Assembly: GCA_003573635.1 (NCBI GenBank)
Contig: QUTJ01031327.1
Span: forward strand, 1 to 10,921
Length of the DNA: 10,921 nucleotides
Direction: 5' to 3'
Source of the DNA: Goniomonas avonlea
Taxonomy: Eukaryota; Cryptophyceae; Goniomonadida; Goniomonadaceae
The stretch's first letter is position 1; every line of letters begins with the position of its first letter. The notes below the pieces were generated by a model that saw only the letters and a program-made list of their open reading frames with translations, made no database searches and was not told where the DNA came from. A program made the translations under genes and the position numbers. Below are positions 1 to 8,632 of this stretch, one piece after another.

Positions 1-23
1 GTGGTACTGTGTGGCACTGCACG

Positions 24-67
24 GCGCTAACCTCCACCATCTGCAGCGCTAACCTCCACCACCTGGA
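24..67. repeat. 22-bp direct repeat, two copies
   Basis: Two adjacent 22-bp copies begin at 24 and 46, sharing GCGCTAACCTCCACCA and differing at a few 3' positions. No coding potential was seen here. The 22-bp period recurs, with a different sequence, in the minisatellite at 1221-1374. Confidence 0.8.
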
Positions 68-245
68 CACCTTGTGGCACAGCTCTCTGACCAAGGCCAT
101 TCATTCATGCAACTCTCGACACATGATATTTTTTTGATCAATGAGAGTATCCTTGCAAATCCTAAGATTTATTGAATTAGCAGGACAACGGGTCACGGTA
201 CGTGTGGGACCCAAGCGCGCCGGCGGCTTGTGAGTTCAAGCTGCC

Positions 246-350
246 ATGCACAGCGCCGACAGAGGGAGTGAGAAAGAGCGAGAGAACGAGTGCAAGTTGC
301 AAAGATCACAGACAGAGCGAGCGAGGGAGCGAGAGAGAGAGAGATGCATG
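246..350. repeat. Purine-rich GA low-complexity tract
   Basis: The plus strand is strongly purine-rich (GAGAGA, GAGCGAGCGAG), ending in a pure GA run at about 331-344 just before the GT microsatellite. The open frames across it are made of Arg/Glu or Ser/Leu repeats and are low-complexity artefacts. Confidence 0.75.
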
Positions 351-352
351 AT

Positions 353-354
<2 letters not shown>

Positions 355-398
<44 letters not shown>
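355..398. repeat. (GT)22 microsatellite
   Basis: An uninterrupted GT dinucleotide run of 44 nt. Alternating purine-pyrimidine DNA of this kind can adopt Z-DNA and is length-polymorphic by slippage. It follows the GA tract directly. Confidence 0.97.
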
Positions 399-401
<3 letters not shown>

Positions 402-460
402 CATATGTCTGTGTGTGTGTGGGTGGGGGACTCGGAGTGTAACGACTCGGAGGGAGCACC

Positions 461-496
461 GTGAGTGCAGCTGTGAGTGCAGCACTGTGAGTGCAG
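461..496. repeat. GTGAGTGCAG triplicate
   Basis: The 10-mer GTGAGTGCAG occurs at 461, 473 and 487, separated by CT and CACT. It looks like a degenerate precursor of the GTGCAC-type units downstream. Confidence 0.8.
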
Positions 497-516
497 AGAG
501 AGCGCGCGAGAGAGTA

Positions 517-610
517 CAGAGTGGGTGTGGGGGTGTGCGTGTGCGTGTGTGTGGGTGTGTAGGAGAGGCAGGAGGGGAGAGTGCGAATGCAGAGAGAGAG
601 AGAGAGAGGC
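517..610. repeat. GT/GGGT-rich and GA low-complexity block
   Basis: 521-562 is nearly all G and T on the plus strand (GTGGGTGTGGGGGTGTGCG type). It is followed by a GA run at about 593-608. No gene is supported here. Confidence 0.7.
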
Positions 611-691
611 ACTCAGTGCAGCCGCACTTTAGTGCCAGGTGCTTTCTGCACTGTCTCTTTACACACTGGCACACAGAGTGTGAGAGAGACT

Positions 692-1448
692 CACTGTCAC
701 TGTCACGGCACTGTCACGGCACTGTCACGCACTGGCACTGTCACGGCACACACTGTCACGGCACTGTGCACCACTGTGCACACACTGTCACACTGCCACG
801 GCACTGTGCGCGCACTGTCACGGGACTGTGCACGCACTGTCACGGCACTGTCATGGCACTGTGCACACACTATCACGCACACACTGCACACTGCCATGCA
901 CTGTTCCACACACCGCACTGTGCCACACTGTCACGCGCTGTGTCGCACTGTCACACACTGTGTCGCACAGTGTCGCACTAGTGTCACACTGTCACGCACT
1001 GTGACACACCGTGTCGCACCGTGTCGCACCGTGTCGCACCGTGTCGCACCGTGTCGCACCGTGTTGCACTGTGTCGCACTGTGTCGCACTGTGTCGCACT
1101 GTGTCGCATTGTCACACGCTGTGTCGCACTGCACGCACTGCCACTGCCACACACAGTCACACTGCCACGCACCGTGTGCACTGTCACGCACTGTCATGCA
1201 CTGTCACGCGCTGTCACGCACTCTGTCACGCACTGTCGCGCCCTCTGTCATGCGCTGTCACGCACTCTGTCACGCACTGTCGCGCCCTCTGTCACGCACT
1301 GTCGCGCCCTCTGTCACGCACTGTCGCGCACTCTGTCACACACTGTCGCGCACTCTGTCACACACTGTCACGCACTGTCACACAGCTTCACACTGTCACT
1401 GCCACGCACTGTCACTGCCAGCCACCGTCACGCACCGTCACCGCACTT
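692..1448. repeat. GTCAC/GTGTCGCAC minisatellite array
   Basis: About 750 bp built from variants of a 10-11 nt motif such as CACTGTCACGG. Two regular subarrays stand out. At 1011-1110 there are ten exact-period 10-mers: five GTGTCGCACC, then five GTGTCGCACT-type. At 1221-1374 there are seven units of exactly 22 bp, each starting CTCTGTCA. Ten and 22 are not multiples of three and the motif lacks stop codons in most registers, so long Cys/His-rich open frames appear on both strands. I regard them as by-products of the repeat. It could be satellite-like or a regulatory expansion; nothing here decides. Confidence 0.9.
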
Positions 1449-1605
1449 GTCGAGCTTGACTGAGCCTGTGTACACTGCCTCAAGTGGCTTGGGCCTCAAT
1501 CTGTTGATGCACCAAAATCAGAATTAGGAGTCGAAGTATAATCTTTGGACGCACCAGGCACGCGCTCGGAGACGCTGCGGTATCCTGATTCTGCCTGCTC
1601 CCCGG

Positions 1606-1613
1606 TGACGTCA
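1606..1613. promoter_or_regulatory. CRE-type palindrome TGACGTCA
   Basis: A perfect 8-bp TGACGTCA palindrome, the consensus of CREB/ATF-type bZIP proteins in animals, lies about 785 bp upstream of the P2X start codon. A single 8-mer can occur by chance, and its use in this organism is unknown. Confidence 0.25.
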
Positions 1614-2211
1614 GTCGCAGTTCCAGCTGCCTGGTGTATGGGAGGTCACAGCTGAGTACACTGTAAGTACCCAGAAACAGTGCTCACCGTCACCCTTGAC
1701 GAGAAGGTCTCGCAGACTTCAGCTTATGTCATCTGCAGTCGATATCAGCTCAGGTGTCACACACTGCGCAAGGCGCCTCACCAGAGATAGACTCACAAAC
1801 CCACAAATAAGCTCCTGTTTTGGGAGAAACATCTTCTCTTTCTTGACTTGTGCAACGACATTGTGCAGTCTTCCTGTTTACGCGCGTGTCAGTGTGAGCT
1901 CAATGATGTAATTGGGCTTGTGACATGAGTACCTGGAGGAGAGACCGAAGGTACCACTTGAGGGCTCCTACCAGCTGGGAAGGACGGCCGTGCTGCAGTG
2001 ATTTTTTTTTCATGAACTGAGTGAATCACGGGAAACTGAAGATGCGTGCATGTCCAGTACTCTGGCGACATCTGCTCCATTGCCTGACGACACAACGGCC
2101 TGGTCAATCAGCCTCTGGAGCTGCAGTTGGGTCTTTCGTGTGTTTTTCGACCGATTTGCCACCATTTTTCGTTCCTAACACCGAACCCAGACTCAGCGCA
2201 GCTGCAGACCA

Positions 2212-2244
2212 CCAGAGCCAAACAGCGCCGAGCCAGAGCCAAAC
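2212..2244. repeat. CCAGAGCCAAAC direct repeat
   Basis: The 12-mer CCAGAGCCAAAC occurs at 2212 and again at 2233, a period of 21, within the probable 5' flank of the P2X gene. Confidence 0.6.
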
Positions 2245-2360
2245 GGTGCCAAAAAATCGTACTTATCGTGCACGACTTATGCAAACGACAGTAGTCTAGA
2301 CTAGCGCACCTTTTGCATACAACACGATCGTCGTGGTTCGACGTCGCAGCGTCGTCGCTG

Positions 2361-2380
2361 TCTGGCAGTGTCTGGCAGTG
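2361..2380. repeat. TCTGGCAGTG tandem duplicate
   Basis: Two exact head-to-tail copies of TCTGGCAGTG followed by a partial third (TCTG), ending 17 nt before the P2X start codon and so probably within the 5' leader. Confidence 0.65.
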
Positions 2381-2397
2381 TCTGCGGGCCTGCAGAA

Positions 2398-3861
2398 ATG
2401 TCCCTCTTATACTATCCGACCATCAAGTACGTCTATTTGCCTGACAAGAGGCTCGGGGCACTGTACTACAGTTTGCTGGTCCTAGTGCTAATTTATGCTA
2501 TCACCACCATCATCATTCACAAGGGCTACCTGGTGTTCGATGAGGCTCCTTTGGGGTCGATCAGTGTGAGAATGCGTGAGGAATTGCATCCGCATGATGC
2601 TGCTTCTCTTTCGTATTGTAGCAATGATACGAAATGTGTTGGTACCACTTGTCACTGTCGTAAATGGGACGCTTTGAAGCTGCTGTACCCGATGGAGGTC
2701 ACGAGCTTGAACATCGCAACATTCGTCGAAGATGATTATGGGACCGACAAAGAGCAACGGTTTTTTACTGTTGCTCCTGAGCACTTCAAAATCAAGATTG
2801 ATCATGCTATTGCCGCCAACAGGTGTCAGCGTTCTTTTTCCCCTGTCGCGCTGACTATGCGCCAGTCTCTCAGATGACGAGCACTGTGACCATCACGCCG
2901 ATCATTTATCGAAGGAAAATCTTGCCGGTTCCGCCAAAACAATGCGAGGGTATTTGCTTGGTTCGAACGGTGCAGTAATTCATGAGTTCAAGAACGGGAA
3001 AATCGATCAACTTTCGGTTGCCGAACTCATCGAAGCGGTAAACACCCAAAATCGTTTTCCTTAAAATGACAACTTTTTAGGCCGGAATGAAGGAAGGCTT
3101 GGAAGGGAAGTCGTGGGGAAAGGAAGGACAAACTCTCCGCCGACGTGGCTGCTCCCTCCATCTAACAATTCATTACTCCAACGCTCACAAACATTTTTGG
3201 GGCACCCATGAGATTGAGGTGCTGTTCTGTTGTAGATTGCCACTTGCTCAAATCGTTCCAGTATTTCGTCAAGGTCAAGCTGCAGCCGTACATGGAACAC
3301 ATGACCTTGGAGGCCAAGGCTTCGCTCACGGTGTGTCTAACTTACCTTTCCAATGCATTTGCTGACTTGGATAGGACGATGCAACTCCATACCGAAAGCG
3401 CAGGGGCATCCGAGTGGATTGTAACCAGTCTGCCAAACTTGGCAAGTTCTCATGGAGTGCTCTTGTTGTTGGGATCACCTCTTCACTTGGACTGATGACA
3501 ATGGTGGCACTCGTCACCGACTACGCTGCGCTTTATCTGTGAGTGCTCACAGTTGCCGGTTTCAATTCTCATTGGTGCAGGTTTCCCGAAAAGTCTGAGA
3601 GAAAGCACGAGATGTATATGTACGAGCGTTATACGGACGCATATGATCCCCTCGTTCAGGTGCGAAAAGTGTTGGTGCCTTTCCCGGTTTTTCATGGGTG
3701 CCAATCCGTTTCTCTAGGTGCCCTCGAAACAGGTCAAGGCCAGCACGTCGGATCTTGAGACTTCTGTTTTGAAATCTAACGGTACCACGAGGGCTGAAGG
3801 CACTGGAAGCTCAGAGGTTCGGCAGCGTAAAAGGGGCAAGAAGAAAGACAGAACTTTGTGA
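2398..3861 (+). CDS. P2X receptor-like ATP-gated cation channel
   Basis: Predicted trimeric ligand-gated cation channel with two membrane helices. Exons: 2398-2822, 2866-3037, 3081-3218, 3262-3330, 3375-3538, 3581-3659, 3718-3861, giving 396 aa; the family is usually about 380 aa or longer. The start is the first ATG, with A at -1 and G at -3. Seen: the N-terminal YxTxK motif (Y6, T8, K10); TM1 at about 20-40 followed by HKGY; a lumenal/extracellular domain containing FTVAPEHFKIKI and MRGYLLGSNGAVI, which resemble P2X; the pre-TM2 signature K276-x-x-GIR-x-D then GKF; TM2 at about 296-316 ending with D317; and a 75-residue tail ending in a polybasic stretch. Odd points: Arg58 and Arg60 replace the usual two ATP-site lysines, no NFR motif is visible, and the YxxxK tail motif is off by one (Y322...K327). 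Intron lengths are 43, 43, 43, 44, 42 and 58 nt. Intron 1 could alternatively be 2825-2873, which is also in phase. The family assignment is strong. ATP gating is inferred, and the protein may act on internal membranes, as in Dictyostelium. Confidence 0.9.
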
Positions 3862-3931
3862 TAGTGGAGCATCACTTTTTCTCGTGCACTCTGCTGACAA
3901 TGAGCAAGGAGAAATGATATCGACTGCTGCC

Positions 3932-3937
3932 ATTAAA
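3932..3937 (+). terminator. Possible ATTAAA polyadenylation signal of the P2X gene
   Basis: ATTAAA lies 71 nt after the P2X stop codon and is followed by an A run and a GT-rich GTATGTG. It is a common variant hexamer. A frame through this point (3884-4081) encodes nothing recognisable, so the stretch is more likely 3' UTR or intergenic. Confidence 0.35.
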
Positions 3938-4078
3938 AAAAGTATGTGCCAGTTCAAGCAGGATTGCAATACACTCTTTTCGCTTGACGCACGGGATCCT
4001 GGCGCGATCTTCGGGAGCCATGGATCATACGTGTATGGGCGTCACTGTCAAATTATGAACGGAAAAACTCTTCCAAAG

Positions 4079-4113
4079 TGACGTGTCACCCTGTTCTTCC
4101 TCGCAGCACGTGG
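4079..4113 (+). promoter_or_regulatory. Candidate UPR-type (ACGT-core) elements before the Grp170 gene
   Basis: TGACGTG at 4079-4085 matches the core of the animal ATF6/XBP1 UPR element. CACGTGG at 4107-4113 contains CCACG on the minus strand, the half-site of ERSE elements, and also a CACGTG box. Both sit within 50 nt upstream of the proposed start codon, in the 262-nt gap after the P2X gene. Grp170-class genes are induced by ER stress in animals and fungi. Whether this lineage uses such sites is inference. Confidence 0.35.
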
Positions 4114-4123
4114 AGTTTTCTCG

Positions 4124-7100
4124 ATGGTGCGTTGTGTTGGATTCCTCGAGCAGATTGTCAAATTTTTGTGGTATTTGTTGTTGCGTTGATTTTTGTACTC
4201 AAATGTGTCTTGTGCTGCCCGCTCCACTTTCGCCTTTTGTTGACCTTCTGCGAACACAGAGAATTTCCGTCATCTCCAGCGTGCTCTGTGCCGCAGTGGT
4301 TCTGGCCGTCTTCCACTCTGCGAATGCCCACAATGTGGTCGGCATCGACTTTGGCAGTGAATGGATCAAGATCGGTATGGTCAAGAGTGCCAATGTCCAG
4401 ATTGTCCTCAACGAAGCAACAAAGCGCAAATCTCCGAACGTCCTGGGCATGGACCAAGATGAGCGCACCTTTGGAGAACCCGCCCTTGCAAAGCCGCATT
4501 TGGCTTACACTCATGTGCGACAGCTCCTGGGTAAGCGTTTCTCCCAGGAGCATCTGGATTCCTACCCTCGGCACTACTTTGACTTTGAGGTCGCCGAGAA
4601 TAAGGACCGCGGCACCTTCGACATCATCCACCGAACCAACAAAAGCCACCCTTTGCTTCCTGAGGAGCTCACCGCTATGATGTTGACCTATGTCAATCAC
4701 CTCAGCGAGGTTCACGCAAGTGAGCCAGTGACAGACATTGTTATCACGGTGCCGTCGTACTTCGCACAGTTTGAACGTCAGGCGTTGCTCGATGCGGCAG
4801 AAATTGCAGGGCTAAACGTGCTTGCTCTGATGAACGATCATACAGCTGTGGCCCTCAAGTTTGGATATGACCACAAGGTTGAAAAACTGGAGGAACCTAT
4901 CAATGTTGTCTTCTACAACATGGGTTCCACCTCAACCGTCGTTTCAGTCGTCAACTTCCACTCCGTGCCTGACAAGGATTCATTTGACAAGAACAAGACC
5001 CTGCCACAGCTGCAGGTTAAAGCAGTTTCGTGGGATTCCACTCTTGGTGGTTTCTCTCTGACCTCTGCATTGATCGACAACTTGGCTGAGCAGTCTAAGC
5101 GCAAGGACGAGATCTGGGACAAGCCTCGCTCCATGGGTAAGCTCCGCAAAGAAGCTGAGAAGGTCAAGCAAGTTTTGAGCGCGAACAAGGAAGCGTACCC
5201 CACCATCGAGTCGCTCCTCTCAGACTTCGATTTCCGTGGTAAGGTCAGCCGTCAGGAGCTGGAAACTTCTGCCGCCAACGTGTTCGAACGGGTCCTTGAG
5301 CCAATTAAGAAGGTCCTTGAGGAGGCTAAGCTCACGGTGGGTTCACGAGTGTTTTTTCCCAACAGAGGCATGACAGCTGCCTGTAGGTTGATGAGATTGA
5401 TCGCGTCGAAATGGTTGGTGGCGGTTGGCGTGTGCCTGGCGTCCAACAACGCGTGCGTGAGTTCTTTGGTCGCACAGGCGAGCGCGACCTTGACAAGGTG
5501 TGTTGTGGCCCCGTGTTGATCTACAGTGCGACGGTGTTTGACCTGTGGAACAGACGCTCAACGCTGACGAGGCCTTCGCCCTGGGTTCAGCTCTGTACGC
5601 GGCGTCTCTCTCAACGGCGTTCAAGCTCAAGAAGTTCGGAGTGCATGACATCACTCCGTTCAGTGTCAGCATTGATATCGAGAGTCCCGTCAACGAGAGC
5701 ATTGAGTCTGACGATGAGTCCTCTGACAAGGTAAATGCTATCTGACTCCACGTCCCTGCTCTTGTGGCCTCTTCGTTTTCATCGCTTCCTTACGTGATGT
5801 GTGCAGAAGGAGGAAAAAACTGAGGACAAGCCTGCTGCGGGCGGTGCGACCAAGATTAGGAACATCAAGTTGTTCAAGCGTGGTCACAAACTGCCCGCCA
5901 AGCGTAAGATGACCTTCAAGCGTGACGAGGACTTTGTGTTCCACATCAAGTATGACAAGCCCGAGGTCAGTCACGCCATAATCCACAATCCATTGAATCC
6001 GACACCTGCCCTTGTGACATCCACTTACGTAATGACAGGAGGAGCTTCCTTCCAACACACCTGCCCTCGTTGGCACGTACAACGTCTCTGGTATTGCCTC
6101 TGCTGTTGCCAAGTACCCTAACGCTACCAAACCGCGCGTGAACGTGTCCTTCCGTCTCAACCGCAACGGCATGCTCATCGTCGATACCGCTGAGGTGTCG
6201 CTCGAGGAGACAGTTGAGGTCGAGGAGTGCGAGAAACCAAAGAAGTGCGTTGTTAACCACGACTGTTGCCGTCGATGACTTCTCTTGTTGCATGTGACTT
6301 GGCCCGTTTCCAGTCCCGCGGTTCCTCCTCTGACTCAGCGGTACAGGAAGAAGAAGGAGAAGAAGAAAGCAAAACATGATCCCAAGGTTGATGATGCACG
6401 CAAGCTCGTCGAGTTCATTAAGTGAGTCAGAAGTTACCTGTTTTGGAATCCTGGTCCGAAGTCTTTTCTCTTTGCAGTGGTGATAAAAAGCTCCCTCTAC
6501 TGAGCTCGTCTCTGAAGAAGACAAGCTATCCGGAATCTTTTCATCTGAGCACTCTTTCTTGTTTTGTCTCTTTGGCTAGGAATCCTTTTCCGTACTGACC
6601 GAGCTCGCAGGTACGATGCGGATTCTGACGCGGCGTTGAGCAAGACAGAGTTGGTCGATGGTGCACTCAAGGACGTTCCTGAGGACTCGAATGTCACCGC
6701 CGCCACTGCGAAACTCGAGCAAGTTTTCGCCGAGTTTGACGCTGATGCTGATGGCAAGCTGACAAAGGCGGAGTGGGGCAAGATGACTGCGTCGATCCGC
6801 ACTGTGCTGACTCAGCTCAACGAGGGTGAGAAGAGTGAGGAGTCCAAGGACGGGGACGACAAGACCGCTGAAAAGGACTCCGAAGACAAAAAGGATGAGG
6901 AGGAAAAGAAGGAAGATGAGAAAGGTGTGTTGCCATTGTTGTGTGGGGTCAAGTTTTGCTGACCCGAATGCACTGCAGACAAGGCTGAGGAGGCTGAGCC
7001 TGTGCGCAAGTGCTGGATGAAGGAGCAGAAGCGTGTCCACCGAGCGCCGCTCAAGGTTGCCCATGAGGACGGTGGTCTGCGCCCGATGACCGCCACCCAG

Positions 7101-8240
7101 AAGAAAAATGCCAAGGCCCACCTTGCTTCCTTTGATGAGCGCGAGCGTCTTTTGCGTGAGCGGTCTCAGGCCCAGGTGGGTTGTTGGTGTTTCTACGTGC
7201 GCGATCGCAGGTCTCTTGTTACCTCGGACAATCACTTTTCTCAAATGTTGTCCTCCGCGTCCTGGTCTGACTCTGCCCTGGCAGCACGACCTGGAGTCGT
7301 TTGTTTACAACACTCGCGACAAGCTGGACCACGATGATTTCAAGGCAGTCACGACGCAAGAGCAACGCGATGCCATCGAAACGGCACTGACGGCTGCTGC
7401 GACATGGATGGACGATGAAGGATGGGAGGCGACCACGGAGGCCTTCAAGAAGCAGTACCGTGAACTGCGCGACCTCAACGACCCCGTCACCCTCCGTATC
7501 ACTGAAATGGAGAAGAGGCCTCGCGCGGTGCGTCAGTCGTCTCGGCTGCATCAGTCGTTTTGGAATGACTGCACTTAACCCGACCCCCCAGATTGCGTTC
7601 GCCCGCACCAGCCTCAACGCGACCAACGTCGCCATCCAAAAATTGCGTCGCACGACTGCGTGGCTGACGGACGAGGACGAGGCCGACGTCCGCGCGAAGA
7701 TCACCAAGTTCGAGACCTGGCTCAATGAGAGCATTGCCGAACAGGAGAAGAAGGAGCTCTCAGAGGTGTGTCTCTCGCGTTCGTGATTGGTCTGCAGTCA
7801 ATGGCATGACTCCTTCCAATCATTCCCGTCCTCATCGTGACAACGGGGGTTCTCGTTGTCTCACTTCCCTCTTGCAGGCACCAGCATTTTTGTCTGATGA
7901 TGTCGTGTTCCGGTTTGGCCCGGTTGAGGCTGCGTACGAGCGTTTGCGACGCACACCACAGCCGAAACCCAAGGCAAAGGCAAAAACCAACAGCACCGAC
8001 ACTAACTCCACGGAGACCAAGTCCAAGAAGAAGAAGAAGTCCAAGAAGGACAAGGAGGAGACTAAGGAGGAGGAGACCAAGGAGGAGGAGGCCAAGGAGG
8101 ACGAGACTGCCAAGGACGACAAGACTGACACTGATGACCAGCCTGTTGTCACAGCTGAGGAGGATATGCCCAGTTTCTCATTCGATGGCGATTCCAAGCC
8201 TGAGGCTGACGGCAAGGGCGAGGCACATTCGGAGCTGTAA
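4124..8240 (+). CDS. HYOU1: ER-lumenal Grp170/HYOU1/Lhs1-type Hsp70 with an embedded EF-hand pair
   Basis: Large Hsp70-family chaperone and nucleotide-exchange partner of BiP in the ER lumen. Exons: 4124-4126, 4260-5336, 5387-5497, 5554-5730, 5807-5965, 6039-6244, 6314-6421, 6611-6924, 6979-7175, 7285-7527, 7592-7765, 7878-8240; 1043 aa (human HYOU1 is 999). Seen: signal peptide 1-24 ending ANA; ATPase phosphate-1 VGIDFGSEW; phosphate-2 FYNMGSTST with Asn221 where the family has Asp; adenosine motif VEMVGGGWRVPGV; LNADEAFALGSALYAA; a beta-sandwich region; two EF-hand loops at 616-627 and 657-668; an acidic linker; a Grp170-like helical lid (785 to about 940, with ATWMDDEGWEATTE); a Lys/Glu-rich tail; and C-terminal HSEL. 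About eleven N-glycosylation sequons fit an ER-lumenal protein. The start is uncertain: ATG 4203 reads unspliced into the same frame and adds a longer N-terminus. I prefer ATG 4124 spliced over a 133-nt intron, because 4127-4259 is T-rich and ends with a pyrimidine tract before CACAG. The acceptor at 6313 could instead be 6346, also in phase. Family identity is very strong; individual junctions less so. Confidence 0.92.
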
Positions 8241-8429
8241 GCCCTGGTTGGACCGTCGGGTCTGAGACGATGAAATCCTCGCGTGACGACTGCATTATTG
8301 TTATGTGCGGTGGTACACGGTGTTAGTAGGTGGAGCAACAGCCTTGTTGGGTCGGGTGTGTATTGTGTAGGTTTGCACCAGCACACCCCACACTGAGTCA
8401 TATTTGCTTGCTCGATTCGCCTCGATATC

Positions 8430-8435
8430 AATAAA
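8430..8435 (+). terminator. AATAAA polyadenylation signal of the Grp170 gene
   Basis: A canonical AATAAA lies 190 nt downstream of the Grp170 stop codon. The 3' UTR would be about 200-220 nt. No equivalent signal was found on the minus strand for the convergent gene. Confidence 0.65.
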
Positions 8436-8632
8436 TGACTTCATGACCACGTTGCTGGGCCGAGCTGATCCCCTTGCAGCTGCGAAAGATGGAAATTCTG
8501 TTGCTTAAACCACCCTGCTGGGCATCGAGGATATCTTCAGAACGAAACAACAAGCCAAAGGAAAGCACATTGTCCATCAACAACTCATATTCCAAGATCG
8601 TGGTTCCAATTCACTCGCTGGAGCCCCCAGGG

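Larger units (their letters stand above)
1449..2397 (+). other. Upstream non-coding region of the P2X gene
   Basis: No convincing gene is seen in these 950 bases. The open frames at about 1696-1911 and 2021-2299 have no recognisable domain, signal peptide or splice continuity. The stretch probably holds the promoter and 5' UTR of the P2X gene. It includes a CRE-type octamer and two short direct repeats, listed separately. Confidence 0.5.

Noticed and set aside
581-1459. Long plus-strand open frame (about 290 codons) rich in Cys and His, and similar frames on the other registers and strand
   Set aside because: They follow entirely from stop-free 10-bp and 22-bp tandem repeats, are open in several frames at once, and have no non-repetitive domain.
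1696-2299. Open frames upstream of the P2X gene
   Set aside because: No domain, signal peptide or in-phase splice partner was found, and composition is like the surrounding non-coding DNA.
3884-4081. 65-codon plus-strand frame between the P2X and Grp170 genes
   Set aside because: No recognisable motif, and it overlaps the probable P2X 3' UTR and Grp170 promoter.
6564-6610. Extension of the EF-hand exon upstream (frame reading LGILFRTDRARRYDADSD)
   Set aside because: The frame is open, but no donor/acceptor pair keeps phase with the preceding exon. Splicing 6421 to 6611 keeps phase and gives a better EF-hand helix.
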